Below, piece by piece: positions 1 through 9,141 of a DNA stretch of 38,483 nt. This DNA comes from Ignavibacteria bacterium GWC2_36_12 (lineage in GTDB: Bacteria > Bacteroidota > Ignavibacteria > Ignavibacteriales > Ignavibacteriaceae): NCBI GenBank assembly GCA_001802795.1, contig MGZZ01000068.1:20227-58709 (forward strand), given 5' to 3'. The position numbers and the translations under genes were made by a program. The stretch's first letter is position 1; each line of letters opens with the position of its first letter. The notes below the pieces were generated by a model. It was not told the DNA's origin, ran no database searches, and saw only the letters and a program-made list of their open reading frames with translations.

Positions 1-92
1 AGAAAAGAAACGGGCATCGCCAGTTGCTTACAAGAATTGAAGTAACTAAGATTGCAAAGGGTAGAGAGACAAAAGAAAAGGAGACTGAATAA
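1..92 (+). CDS. rplU: 50S ribosomal protein L21, C-terminal end (partial)
   Basis: The window opens inside a gene whose last 29 codons (frame starting at base 3) read [17 protein letters not shown] followed by a charged tail and TAA at 90-92. The GHRQ..T.I.V..I pattern is the conserved C-terminus of bacterial L21, a 23S rRNA-binding protein of the large subunit. The stop overlaps the rpmA start by one base (TAATG), the usual rplU-rpmA pairing, so the two are probably co-translated. The extra lysine/glutamate-rich tail is longer than in many L21 proteins. The N-terminal part lies outside the window. Confidence 0.85.
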   Translation, partial: KRNGHRQLLTRIEVTKIAKGRETKEKETE

Positions 93-349
93 TGGCTCAT
101 AAAAAAGGTCAGGGTTCAACAAGGAACGGAAGAGACAGCAATGCACAGCGTCTTGGTGTTAAAAGATTCGGTGGTGAAAATGTTATCGCGGGAAATATTC
201 TTGTACGACAAAGAGGTACTAAGTTTCATCCCGGGCAAAATGTTGCAAAAGGTGGAGACGATACTCTCTTTGCACTTGTTAACGGTACTGTAAAGTTTGA
301 AACTAAAAGAGGCAACAGAACATATATTAGCGTGTATCCCGCTGCATAA
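92..349 (+). CDS. rpmA: 50S ribosomal protein L27
   Basis: This 85-residue protein matches L27 along its whole length: N-terminal [16 protein letters not shown], then [26 protein letters not shown] and a final RTYISVYP. L27 sits near the peptidyl-transferase centre, its flexible N-terminus reaching towards the tRNA ends. Here the mature-type AHKKG terminus starts right after the initiator Met, with no cleavable leader of the Firmicutes type. An AAAGGAGACTGA Shine-Dalgarno stretch precedes the ATG, which overlaps the rplU stop by one base. Length is normal for the family. Function is essentially certain. Confidence 0.98.
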   Translation: MAHKKGQGSTRNGRDSNAQRLGVKRFGGENVIAGNILVRQRGTKFHPGQNVAKGGDDTLFALVNGTVKFETKRGNRTYISVYPAA

Positions 350-368
350 GCCAAAATGTCGGCAGACA

Positions 369-436
369 GTTTAAGTGCAAGTTCAAGTGTAAGTTTTAGA
401 ATTTCTTGAACTTGAACTTACTCTTGAACTTAAAAC
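369..436. repeat. Inverted repeat of the AGTTCAAGTGTAAG family, copy 1
   Basis: After rpmA the sequence holds two imperfectly complementary arms, about 369-395 and 406-436, built from short units such as AAGTTCAAG and CTTGAACTT. The transcript could fold into a long imperfect hairpin and might end both rpmA and the convergent mdh, whose stop codon (430-432) lies within the second arm. The same units recur at 1474-1558 on the other side of mdh. The role as terminator is inferred; the repeat itself is visible. Confidence 0.6.
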
Positions 437-1395
437 CCCAGCCTCTCCATATCGGCAACTAATGTTTTAACTGCACTAACCGAATTATCGAGTAAAGTTC
501 TCTCTTCAGAATCGAGTTCAAACTCTATAACCTTTTCAACTCCATTTGAACCAAGTACTGCCGGAACTCCAACATAATATCCGTTAATGCCGAATTCGCC
601 ATTAAGATAAGCACAAACAGGTAGTACTCTTTTTTCATCAAACAAAATTGATTCTGCCATAGCGATCGCTGAAGATGCAGGCGAATAAAAAGCAGATCCG
701 GTTTTAAGAAGTTTCACAACTTCACCGCCAGCCATTTTAGTTCTTTCAACTAAGTTTTTCATTACTTCTTTCGCTTTAGCTTTATCATTGTACTTTCTTT
801 CAAGCTGTTCCATTACCGGGATGCCGTTTATATTTGCATACCTTACAATTGGAACCATAGTGTCGCCGTGACCTCCGAGCACCATAGCATTGATATCCTT
901 TACAGATACTCCGAGTTCCCATGCAATAAAAGTAGAAAAGCGGGATGAATCCAGTACTCCTGCTTGTCCTAAAACCCTGTTTGCAGGGAAACCTGTAATC
1001 TTTTTGAAAAGAGTCACCATCGCATCGAGTGGATTAGATATAATTATAACAATAGAATTTGGAGCATACTGTTTAACATTTTCCGCAACAGATTTCATAA
1101 TTTTTGCATTCGTGGTTAGCAAATCGTCTCTGCTCATACCCGGTTTACGCGGTAACCCTGCAGTAATAATCACAAGATCGGCTCCGTTAATATCTTTATA
1201 ATCATTTGTCCCTGTCACATTTGCATCAAAGCCGTCAACTCTTGCAGCTTCTGCCACATCAAGGGTTTTTCCTTGCGGCAAATCTTCAACTATATCAAAC
1301 ATTACAACATCTCCTAATTGTCTTGATGCAGCTAATTGTGCCAGCACTCCGCCAATCTGACCTCCGCCGATTAAAGCTATTTTCTTCCTTGGCAT
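430..1395 (-). CDS. mdh: Malate dehydrogenase (NAD-dependent, LDH-like type), paralogue 1
   Basis: Interconverts malate and oxaloacetate with NAD(H) in the TCA cycle, cytoplasmic. The 321-residue protein shows the Rossmann loop GGGQIGG (10-16) and Asp34 at the end of strand 2, which favours NAD. The substrate loop [11 protein letters not shown] has Arg83 and Arg89, the arginine expected of MDH where lactate dehydrogenases have Gln. Asp149/Arg152 (LDSSR) and catalytic His176 (GGHGDTMVP) are present. I chose the ATG at 1395 because it is preceded by GGGAGAA and begins directly with the first beta strand; an upstream start at 1491 would add 32 residues read through repeat sequence. It is transcribed away from a second mdh at 1571. 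Family assignment is secure; which paralogue carries the TCA flux is unknown. Confidence 0.93.
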   Translation of the reverse strand: MPRKKIALIGGGQIGGVLAQLAASRQLGDVVMFDIVEDLPQGKTLDVAEAARVDGFDANVTGTNDYKDINGADLVIITAGLPRKPGMSRDDLLTTNAKIMKSVAENVKQYAPNSIVIIISNPLDAMVTLFKKITGFPANRVLGQAGVLDSSRFSTFIAWELGVSVKDINAMVLGGHGDTMVPIVRYANINGIPVMEQLERKYNDKAKAKEVMKNLVERTKMAGGEVVKLLKTGSAFYSPASSAIAMAESILFDEKRVLPVCAYLNGEFGINGYYVGVPAVLGSNGVEKVIEFELDSEERTLLDNSVSAVKTLVADMERLGF

Positions 1396-1473
1396 TTTAT
1401 TTCTCCCTGAGTTTTTTGTAGTAAAAATGTTAAAGCTAAAAATATGAATATTATACGATATGCAAAAGCGTAA

Positions 1474-2497
<1,024 letters not shown>

Positions 2498-2545
2498 TTG
2501 CAAAATTACAAGATTGGAAGGTCAGGATTCCACAGCCACAGAATA

Positions 2546-2959
2546 TTATTTTGTTTTTAGCGTTAAGATTGTTTCTGTTCCGCTCGGCGTAATGTTATAT
2601 TTCAAATCATCCATATAAATTCTCATTAAATACAAACCTCTGCCGGAATCTTTAAGCAGGTTTTCGGGTGAGGTGGGGTCGGGAATTTTACTGGGATCGA
2701 AGCCTTTCCCTTCATCTTTAACTTTTATAGTTATGTATCCGTCGTTTACAAGAACGTCAATCTCGACTTTTTTATTAACGTCACATTTGTTGGCGTGTAT
2801 AATTGCGTTGGTAGTTGCTTCGGTAACGGAAAGCATCAAACCGGACATTTTGCTTTCATCGATACCGAGATCCATTCCAAAGTAATTGACAAATTCTTCT
2901 ACTGTGATAAGATTGTTCGGGTCGCTCTCAATCTCTAAATGATAATGATTTTCAGCCAA
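2546..2959 (-). CDS. RsbW/SpoIIAB-like anti-sigma ATP-binding protein
   Basis: A 137-residue single-domain GHKL ATPase of the anti-sigma/switch kinase type. Visible boxes are SVTEATTNAIIHAN (N box, Mg-ATP binding), DEGKGFDP (G1 box) and SGRGLYLMRIYMDDL (G2 box). Proteins of this family bind a sigma factor or phosphorylate an anti-sigma-factor antagonist (STAS protein) on Ser/Thr. No STAS, PP2C phosphatase or sigma gene lies in the window, so its partners must be elsewhere. The start is TTG (2957-2959), preceded by CAGG; the next residues AENHYHLEIES lead straight into the first strand. It sits just downstream of the beta-barrel/lipoprotein pair on the same strand but 50 bases away. Confidence 0.85.
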   Translation of the reverse strand: MAENHYHLEIESDPNNLITVEEFVNYFGMDLGIDESKMSGLMLSVTEATTNAIIHANKCDVNKKVEIDVLVNDGYITIKVKDEGKGFDPSKIPDPTSPENLLKDSGRGLYLMRIYMDDLKYNITPSGTETILTLKTK

Positions 2960-3010
2960 AAGTTTACCTGACGTTTGTAGTAAAAATAAGGAAAAATATT
3001 CTCATTTCAA

Positions 3011-4939
3011 TTAAAAATTCCAATTCATCTGCATCATAAAGTTAGATTGCTCTTGTTTTGCAGTGTCATCTATAGTGATGAACTCATACCATCCGAATAT
3101 TCTAAAGTATAGAACCTCCTTTATTAAAAAAAAGATTTCCATCAATGGACCCACACTAATGTATTTTGAATCGGGTATTCTTTCTCTTACTTTATAGTTG
3201 AATGCTTTTAGAGAGAAATACCTGATACCGGAAGCCAAAAGTATGCCGTTTAATTTAAATGTGATTTTTGGCTCTGCATAAATCTCTTCCAGGAACCGGG
3301 TCGGTTGTGCAGAAAAAGAAGACCATTGAAAATCTCCCTGTTCGGAAAGTTTTAAATATCCGTAGCTGATAAAAGATAAATTCTTCAATATTTTGATATT
3401 GGAGGAATCGGTTGCGGTGAACTGCCGGAAAGAAAAACTTTTGTAGTTCGGGTTGAGATCTTCGAAATCGTAAACAGTATAATTCGCAGAGACCTCGAAA
3501 GTGTTTAATGAGCTGACATTTTTACCTGTATAATTGCCTCCTGCAGCAAACTTCAAAACACGGTTTATGTTATTATTGGAACTTTTTTCTGAAAGCAAAT
3601 AAACAATATGGCTGTATATTCCTTCAGTGCTTACAAATGCTTCAAAGAAGGGAGTAAGGAATCTTGAATACCTCAAACGAAGTATGGAAAGTATTTCGTC
3701 CCTGTCGTCAAAATTTTCCTCGCTCGGTGTGTCGTAGCGCAATTTATTTTGTAAAAAGCTGAGAGATAACTTATCCTTTTTTGATATGTCAAAGTCGCCG
3801 GTAAAAGATAAAGAGGCTCGGCTGGAATTATTATTCTTCTGGCTTTCCTGGTCTGATCTATCTTCAAAGAAGAAATCGTTGTTGCCGTAATTTTTTGTAA
3901 TATTTTTCTCATCTCTTTCGATAATTAATCCTCTTAAATTTCCGGAAAAGAATTTTGATCTGTAACTGATCACCGACTCGAATTCGACTCTTAGCTCTTT
4001 AATTTTTGTATCATAAACAGAATTGGATGTAATAATCAACGGCTTGTATCGTGTGTTCCTGTCAATTTCGCGCCACGTTACATTACCTCTCGAATTAAGA
4101 GTAAAAATATCAAAGAATTTTCCGAAACGTAAACTGTCATCAACAGAATATCCCGTTTCAGTTCTACTCTGAATGTTATTGGCAATATTGAATTCACCCG
4201 ATATCTGCTGATCTGCAGTATAGTAAAAATCTTTCCTGTTCTGTGTAAATCTTGCACTGATCGTGTTAGAAACATCGTCAGCAAAATTGTTGTTGAGAAG
4301 AAGATTTAAATACCTGATAAGATTTCTTCTTGGAGCAATATCTTCATTCCTGAATTTCAGCTGAGAAGTCAAATTGAAATCAGAAATGTCGGATTCTTCA
4401 GCAACACCTTCAATTCCGTAAATCAAACCGTAATCATTTTCCCCGATTTGCCTGTTATTTGAATAACCGATGAATGGTGAAAATTCCATTCCCGGCTGAG
4501 GCGAATAAAGTGTGAATAGTGAAACATTAGATATAGATGCCTGGTTGATTTCAATTTTCCTGTCGTCGGATAAGATCTTATTATCTGCTGAAATTCCTGA
4601 AGTAACCTGCGATGATATTTTGTAGGATCCTAATAAAAGCAGGTTTTGTTCATCTCTCCTGTTCTTACTGCCTGACTTTACAAACTTTGAATTGAAGTTT
4701 TCGAAAAGCCTGAAGTTTAAATCTTCCAGGTCATAGTTAACTGTTAGTCCTGAGTTCAGTGAATATGTATTTAAGCGTTTATCCAGATATGTTGAAAGAA
4801 CGTTAATGGGTTTACTAATTGCTATATAATCGAAGTTATCTATTGAGCTTTGTGCAAATAGTAAATTATCATTAATGAATACTATAATAAAAATTATTGA
4901 AAAAATTCTAAAAGGCTTCAGGACATTTTTCTTTTTCAT
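3011..4939 (-). CDS. Probable outer-membrane beta-barrel protein, unknown function
   Basis: I do not recognise a named family. The 642-residue protein has an N-terminal signal sequence (about residues 1-30, hydrophobic IFSIIFIIVFIN then LLFAQ). After it comes a long region of alternating polar and hydrophobic residues with many turns (NNNN, DERK, SKKDKLSLSF), typical of transmembrane beta strands. It ends in MQMNWNF, a C-terminal phenylalanine like the signal recognised by the Bam machinery. The start lies 32 bases inside the upstream lipoprotein gene, so the two are probably translationally coupled and may work together at the outer membrane. The ATG is supported by the signal peptide that follows it. 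Beta-barrel topology is inferred from composition only. Confidence 0.6.
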   Translation of the reverse strand: MKKKNVLKPFRIFSIIFIIVFINDNLLFAQSSIDNFDYIAISKPINVLSTYLDKRLNTYSLNSGLTVNYDLEDLNFRLFENFNSKFVKSGSKNRRDEQNLLLLGSYKISSQVTSGISADNKILSDDRKIEINQASISNVSLFTLYSPQPGMEFSPFIGYSNNRQIGENDYGLIYGIEGVAEESDISDFNLTSQLKFRNEDIAPRRNLIRYLNLLLNNNFADDVSNTISARFTQNRKDFYYTADQQISGEFNIANNIQSRTETGYSVDDSLRFGKFFDIFTLNSRGNVTWREIDRNTRYKPLIITSNSVYDTKIKELRVEFESVISYRSKFFSGNLRGLIIERDEKNITKNYGNNDFFFEDRSDQESQKNNNSSRASLSFTGDFDISKKDKLSLSFLQNKLRYDTPSEENFDDRDEILSILRLRYSRFLTPFFEAFVSTEGIYSHIVYLLSEKSSNNNINRVLKFAAGGNYTGKNVSSLNTFEVSANYTVYDFEDLNPNYKSFSFRQFTATDSSNIKILKNLSFISYGYLKLSEQGDFQWSSFSAQPTRFLEEIYAEPKITFKLNGILLASGIRYFSLKAFNYKVRERIPDSKYISVGPLMEIFFLIKEVLYFRIFGWYEFITIDDTAKQEQSNFMMQMNWNF

Positions 4940-5918
4940 TCTTATTCTTTAAATGTAACCACAAATAGTTTTGAGATACTGTTTGGATCCTGACTGTTTC
5001 CCGAATATGTGGCAATTCTCCAATAATAAGTTTTATAAACTGTAACGAGTAGGGAGTGAAGTTAATTTTCAGTGTGTCGTCGGTTATACTTGTTTCAACA
5101 GTAGTGCTCCATATCTCGCCAAAATACCGGTTGGTTTGCAAACCTATTCTGTAACTTGCGGGGGAGTGAATGGCTTTGAGTAAAAATTGATTAAAGAACT
5201 CAACCGTTGAATTGTCTTCCGGATAAATCACTTCGGGTATTTCAAAAACAAGGTCGTTTACTTCATCGCTTTCATCACTGATAAGATCACCTTTATCAAT
5301 AGCTCTTATTTTATAATAGTAGTTTGTGTAAAGATTAATATTAAGAGTATCAGTAAAACTAATCTCATTTGCAAATCCAATCATGCTGCTTCTGTCTGAA
5401 ATGAACCCCGGTGAAGTGCTTCTGTAAATATTGTAGCCTTTAACATCGCTTTCATAAGCTGGTAACCATTTGAGAAAAATTGAAGTTTCACCTTCCCAAT
5501 TTCTTGCATTTATTTGCAACCCTAAAGGCTTGAGAGGATTGTACCTGTTTACCGGAGTGGCAGAAACCTCATTCGAAAACCCGCTTTCATTATTCCAGGT
5601 ATTTAAAGAGGTTATTTTGTAATAATAAGTCACGTTGTATTCGAGGGAATCATCGAAATAATAACTATCACTAGTATAAGCAATTTTTGTTGATTCTGTT
5701 GAATCTGTTCTGCGGTAAATGTTATATCCTTTGATATCGCCTTCATTACTTGATTGCCAATCAATTGTAACTTCACCGTCGGATGCATAATAAACATTTA
5801 ACCCGACAGGAACTATAGGAGGAATAACGGAATCATCCTCTGTTTCGGTAGGGCGTTCACAACCATTGTAAAGTAGAAGTGATAAAAGCAGTACTAAAGC
5901 AATTCTTTTTCTTTTCAC
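4908..5918 (-). CDS. Fibronectin type III domain lipoprotein
   Basis: A 336-residue exported protein. Its short basic start and hydrophobic core end in LLLYNGC, with Cys20 as the likely lipid-modified residue; the lipobox is atypical at -2. Two fibronectin III-like domains follow: about residues 35-121 (DGEVTIDWQSSNEGDIKGYN, YYYKITSLN) and 122-227 (TSIFLKWLPAYESDVKGYN, YYYKIRAID). A third, less clear beta domain (VIYPEDNSTVEFFNQFLL) runs to the end. Such modules usually mediate protein or glycan binding at the surface. The start is GTG at 5918 because the signal peptide begins there. The gene overlaps the beta-barrel gene downstream, suggesting an outer-membrane complex. The ligand is unknown. 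Confidence 0.7.
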   Translation of the reverse strand: MKRKRIALVLLLSLLLYNGCERPTETEDDSVIPPIVPVGLNVYYASDGEVTIDWQSSNEGDIKGYNIYRRTDSTESTKIAYTSDSYYFDDSLEYNVTYYYKITSLNTWNNESGFSNEVSATPVNRYNPLKPLGLQINARNWEGETSIFLKWLPAYESDVKGYNIYRSTSPGFISDRSSMIGFANEISFTDTLNINLYTNYYYKIRAIDKGDLISDESDEVNDLVFEIPEVIYPEDNSTVEFFNQFLLKAIHSPASYRIGLQTNRYFGEIWSTTVETSITDDTLKINFTPYSLQFIKLIIGELPHIRETVRIQTVSQNYLWLHLKNKNEKEKCPEAF

Positions 5919-6037
5919 TAAGAACTATATGAATTGAGTTTAACTGTAAAATAGCCAGTTTGTTATTTATTTAAAAGTGGAAAGATTATTCATTATGGCA
6001 AGCAAAGTGGATTACAATTCTGACTGTAATATTGATT

Positions 6038-6124
6038 TTAAATTTTAGGATATGGACCTAAAAACCTTTTACCATTCAAATGAACTAAATGAGTAGGGTC
6101 ATGAGCTGTCCAGACGTTTGTCTC
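6038..6124 (-). pseudogene. Possible C-terminal gene remnant
   Basis: Read on the minus strand, 28 codons between two stops give ETNVWTAHDPTHLVHLNGKR then FLGPYPKI and TAA. The composition (WTAHDPTH, NGKRFLGPYP) looks like the tail of a real protein rather than random AT-rich sequence, but there is no start codon and the frame is closed upstream by TGA at 6125-6127. It lies just downstream of the nuclease-like gene. I read it as a leftover of a deleted gene; the family is not recognised and this could still be chance. Confidence 0.25.
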
Positions 6125-6134
6125 TCACGCAACT

Positions 6135-7106
6135 TCAGTTATGTACTTTTCCCTTATAATAATCATTTTCAATGATGTTTAGAAATTCCATCAAGTCTTC
6201 TTCAGTAGTGATAAAAACTTCATAACGTTCAATCCCCAAGCTACCTTTTTTCTTTCCGTTTGCTCTTACTCTATCATCATATTTTCCTTCAAGTGAGGTT
6301 ACTTCATCAATATTTGTATTGATTACTAGATGGCTTTTTCTTCCTGTTTTACCTGCATAACCAATTACAGAAAAGTTTTGTTTTCCAAAACTTACTTTAA
6401 TTTTTGTTGCTTGAACCGTAATAAAAACCTCATCAATCTTTTTCAAGTATTCATAAAATATTCTAAATAGCCTTTTGGCTTCATCTTTACCAAATAAAAA
6501 TGCTTCTACATCTGCTAACTCAGGTTTATTATCTATGATGGATTTAATTTTTTTAATCTTCTCTGCATTTTCTTCTTTTATTAAATCCTCGGGATCATTA
6601 TTTAAATAATCGATAAGAAGCAACTCATTTTCAAACCATAGGTACTTTATTAAAGTGATTTCGTTTTTTGATTTCTGTGCTTTGTCAATATCATTTGGAG
6701 TAAAGGATTTGGCAATCATAACCACTTCAATGCTGTCTTCTGAAATATTTTCATATTTGGGGAGTTCAATTCCAAATTTCTGAGTTGATAAAAGATAGAT
6801 TCTTGGAAAATTATCCTCAACAAAATCTTTATAATCGCTAACTTGATTTCTGATATTCTTGTCTAGATATCTTTTTAATTCAAAAACTACAAACTTATTT
6901 GTTTTAGGATTAAAAGCTAAAATATCAATTCTCCCAGAGCCTCCTTTATTTCTTACTTTACCTGAGAGTGTAAACTCACTTTTTATTAATTTGAACTGAG
7001 GAAAAAAATTATTCCAATTCTCAGAGAGAAATCTGTTGAGCTCAGTTTCCGATTTATTTATCCTCTTTAGAAAAGTTCTTTTCTCTGTCGAATATATTTT
7101 AATCAT
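6135..7106 (-). CDS. PD-(D/E)XK nuclease-like protein with C-terminal DUF5655-like domain
   Basis: A 323-residue protein. Residues about 50-80 read GGSGRIDILAFNP...FVVFELKRY, giving Asp61, then Glu77-x-Lys79, the D...ExK catalytic signature of PD-(D/E)XK nucleases. Polar helices follow, then a second domain (about 215-320) with KIDEVFITVQATKIKVSFGK and a final EDLMEFL..I, resembling DUF5655. I chose ATG 7106 over the longer frame opening at 7190: the extra 28 residues would run through the end of the upstream gene, while ATG 7106 overlaps that gene's stop by eight bases (ATGATTAA), the pattern of translational coupling. The pair sits between unrelated housekeeping genes and could be a transferred defence or repair module. 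Nuclease activity is inferred from the motif. Confidence 0.65.
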   Translation of the reverse strand: MIKIYSTEKRTFLKRINKSETELNRFLSENWNNFFPQFKLIKSEFTLSGKVRNKGGSGRIDILAFNPKTNKFVVFELKRYLDKNIRNQVSDYKDFVEDNFPRIYLLSTQKFGIELPKYENISEDSIEVVMIAKSFTPNDIDKAQKSKNEITLIKYLWFENELLLIDYLNNDPEDLIKEENAEKIKKIKSIIDNKPELADVEAFLFGKDEAKRLFRIFYEYLKKIDEVFITVQATKIKVSFGKQNFSVIGYAGKTGRKSHLVINTNIDEVTSLEGKYDDRVRANGKKKGSLGIERYEVFITTEEDLMEFLNIIENDYYKGKVHN

Positions 7107-7437
7107 AACGCTTATTAGTTTTATGAGCTCGAAGAACAGGCGAACTAGGATAATGTATATAATGTTCGGGCTCAGAAGAAACCCAGACATATGTATCTAA
7201 AAGAATTTCGTCATTCTCGCTAAAATTTCTGTTAGGCACAATAGAAACGAAAACTTTATCAAGCAAACATTTAGAATAGTTATTTTCGATTTTAGATTTC
7301 ATCTTTTGTTTCATTAAACCTACTGAGACGAAATAAATAGTATGCCTGTCTTGGAAAATATTAATCGTTTTTATAGGAGACTTAAGTTTTTGGGGATTTA
7401 CTAGGAATCTTTTCTGAAATTCTTTTAGTGCTTTCAT
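7099..7437 (-). CDS. Hypothetical protein coupled to the nuclease-like gene
   Basis: A 112-residue protein that I do not recognise. It is basic at the N-terminus (MKALKEFQKRFLVNPQKLK) and has an alternating beta-like middle (RHTIYFVSVGL, DKVFVSIVPNRNF). It ends in a histidine- and proline-rich tail (EPEHYIHYPSSPVLRAH). There is no signal peptide or membrane segment, so it is probably cytoplasmic. Its stop overlaps the start of the nuclease-like gene, so both are likely made from one message. A partner, specificity or antitoxin-like role is conceivable from the arrangement, but nothing in the sequence shows it. No Shine-Dalgarno precedes the ATG at 7437. Confidence 0.55.
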   Translation of the reverse strand: MKALKEFQKRFLVNPQKLKSPIKTINIFQDRHTIYFVSVGLMKQKMKSKIENNYSKCLLDKVFVSIVPNRNFSENDEILLDTYVWVSSEPEHYIHYPSSPVLRAHKTNKRYD

Positions 7438-7559
7438 ATTCTGAACTTATAATTTATTATTAAATCCCGAATGCCCACACAAGAATATAGAAGAATGATC
7501 ATAAATATATATAATAGAGTAATAACATACTTTATTGAATAATAGTACTTCACTTTAAA

Positions 7560-7588
7560 TTGACAATCACTCCTTTTTTGGATAATTT
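7560..7588 (+). promoter_or_regulatory. Promoter of the nuo operon
   Basis: TTGACA at 7560-7565, a 17-base spacer and TAATTT at 7583-7588 match the housekeeping consensus spacing exactly. TAATTTTG also fits the TAnnTTTG element of Bacteroidota promoters. The expected start of transcription is near 7595, leaving a leader of about 24 bases before nuoA. Functional use is inferred. Confidence 0.6.
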
Positions 7589-7618
7589 TGATTCAGATAA
7601 AAACAATATTCGTCAATA

Positions 7619-7987
7619 ATGATCCTCGAATATCTCCCGATTTTAGCAGTTTTTGGCTTTGCAATTGTGTTTGCTTTGGCTACAGTTTTTTCATCTGAAA
7701 TTTTTGGTCCTAAAAGACCAAATGCAGAAAAACTTTCAACTTATGAGAGCGGAATGAAGCCGGTCGGCACCACGAGTGAAAGGGTTTCAATAAAGTATTA
7801 CCTGATCGCAATGCTGTTCATTATATTCGATCTCGAAGTGGTTTTTATTTATCCGTGGGCTGTTCAATTTAAAAAATTATTTAACCAACAAGGGATTTCT
7901 GTTTTTGTTTCGATGGTGATTTTTTTAGTCGTGCTTGAATTAGGTTATTTGTATGTGTATAAGAAAGGCGGTTTTAAATGGGATTAG
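7619..7987 (+). CDS. nuoA: NADH-quinone oxidoreductase subunit A
   Basis: A 122-residue inner-membrane subunit of respiratory complex I, at the junction of the peripheral and membrane arms. Three hydrophobic segments are visible (about 4-25, 60-82 and 92-113). The conserved loop [13 protein letters not shown] lies between the first and second, and [20 protein letters not shown], with its acidic FDLE residues, is diagnostic. It is first in a nuoABCDEF run and overlaps nuoB by ten bases, so coupling is likely. A promoter with good -35 and -10 boxes lies just upstream. The identification is firm. Confidence 0.96.
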   Translation: MILEYLPILAVFGFAIVFALATVFSSEIFGPKRPNAEKLSTYESGMKPVGTTSERVSIKYYLIAMLFIIFDLEVVFIYPWAVQFKKLFNQQGISVFVSMVIFLVVLELGYLYVYKKGGFKWD

Positions 7988-8499
7988 AAGCTAAGCTGAC
8001 AAAGGATGGTTTTTTTACGAGTACAGTTGACGCCCTGGTTGCGTGGGCAAGAAAAAGTGCAGTATGGCCAATGCCCATGGGAATTTCCTGTTGTGCTATT
8101 GAAATGATGGCGTCCGGCGATCCTAAATATGATATTGCAAGATTCGGCTCCGAGGTTATGCGATTTACACCGCGTCAATCGGATTGTATGATTGTAGCTG
8201 GTACAGTTACTTATAAAATGTCTCACGTGGTAAGAAAAATTTATGACCAGATGCCTGACCCTAAATGGGTTATTGCAATGGGTGCCTGCACATCTTCCGG
8301 CGGAATGTACAGGTCTTACTCGGTTGTGCAGGGAATAGATCAGTTCTTACCTGTCGATATTTATCTTGCCGGTTGTCCGCCGCGTCCCGATAATCTTTTG
8401 AATGCCCTTATGCAGATACAGGAAAAGATCGGAAGATCAAAAGCAAGAGATTACCAGGACATACCGCTTCCTGAATTACCTGTAATACAAAACAATTAA
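7978..8499 (+). CDS. nuoB: NADH-quinone oxidoreductase subunit B
   Basis: The 173-residue subunit that carries iron-sulfur cluster N2, the last electron carrier before quinone in complex I. All four ligands are visible: the tandem Cys38-Cys39 in [10 protein letters not shown], Cys104 in [10 protein letters not shown] and Cys133 in AGCPPRPDN. It begins ten bases inside nuoA. A 146-base gap with a palindromic repeat separates it from nuoC, unusual inside an otherwise tight operon. Length and motifs are normal for the family. Confidence 0.97.
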   Translation: MGLEAKLTKDGFFTSTVDALVAWARKSAVWPMPMGISCCAIEMMASGDPKYDIARFGSEVMRFTPRQSDCMIVAGTVTYKMSHVVRKIYDQMPDPKWVIAMGACTSSGGMYRSYSVVQGIDQFLPVDIYLAGCPPRPDNLLNALMQIQEKIGRSKARDYQDIPLPELPVIQNN

Positions 8500-8513
8500 T
8501 TGATGTTATACAA

Positions 8514-8625
8514 AACGTTTTGGAATATTGGAGTGATGGAATATTGGAATGTTGCTTCTGTAATTTTTTTATTCCAATACTCCACATGCCTGGCGATAGG
8601 CAGGAATTCCATTATTCCAAACATT
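8514..8625. repeat. Palindromic TTGGAATATTGG repeat between nuoB and nuoC
   Basis: Arm 1 (about 8514-8553) contains TTGGAATATTGGAGTGATGG followed by AATATTGGAATGTT. Arm 2 (about 8570-8625) holds its reverse complement, ATTCCAATACTCCAC and AATTCCATTATTCCAAACATT. Arm 2 is interrupted by a second small palindrome, TGCCTGGCGATAGGCAGG, at 8587-8604. The region has no open reading frame. Such elements are typical dispersed non-coding repeats, and the RNA would fold into a large hairpin inside the nuo message. Whether it affects expression of nuoCDEF is not known. Confidence 0.7.
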
Positions 8626-8645
8626 GAGTAATATGAGTCGTTAAT

Positions 8646-9137
8646 ATGGATTTAAAAGAACTCGTTACTAAGAAGCTCACGGAAAAATTTCCTCAGATCA
8701 ATTTTGATATAACTGATTATAAAGATCAGCTTGCTGTAACTTTTGATAAGCAGCACATTGTAACTATTTCTGATTTTTTGAAGAACGATGAAGATCTACA
8801 ATTTAAATTATGTGAAGATGTAACAGCCGTTGACTGGGCAAGACGAAAAAAAAGATTTACAGTTGTTTATCATATCTTTTCTCTCAAATTGAATTCACGG
8901 ATCAGAATAAAAGTAGATGTTGAAGAAACAGAAAATATCGAATCTGTTTCATCTGTTTGGAAAACAGCAAACTGGCATGAACGCGAAACTTACGATATGT
9001 ATGGTATTACTTTTAAGAATCATCCAGACTTAAGAAGAATGTATATGCCGGAAGAATTTGAATATCATCCTTTGAGAAAAGATTTTCCTTTGATGGGCAT
9101 ACCCGGCTCGCTGCCATTACCAAAAAAAGAAAACTGA
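8646..9137 (+). CDS. nuoC: NADH-quinone oxidoreductase subunit C
   Basis: A 163-residue peripheral-arm subunit of complex I (30-kDa subunit family). The signature NWHERETYDMYGITFKNHPD, followed by LRRMYMPEEFEYHPLRKDFP, is diagnostic and packs against NuoD. The N-terminal half carries the usual alpha/beta fold (DFLKNDEDLQFKL). NuoC and NuoD are separate here, not fused as in enterobacteria. Only four bases lie between its stop and nuoD. The ATG at 8646 is the only reasonable start after the repeat. Confidence 0.96.
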   Translation: MDLKELVTKKLTEKFPQINFDITDYKDQLAVTFDKQHIVTISDFLKNDEDLQFKLCEDVTAVDWARRKKRFTVVYHIFSLKLNSRIRIKVDVEETENIESVSSVWKTANWHERETYDMYGITFKNHPDLRRMYMPEEFEYHPLRKDFPLMGIPGSLPLPKKEN

Positions 9138-9141
9138 TTTT

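Noticed and set aside
890-1201. Open frame of 103 codons opposite mdh
   Set aside because: It lies entirely antisense to a well-supported malate dehydrogenase and has no ribosome-binding site or protein-like pattern of its own.
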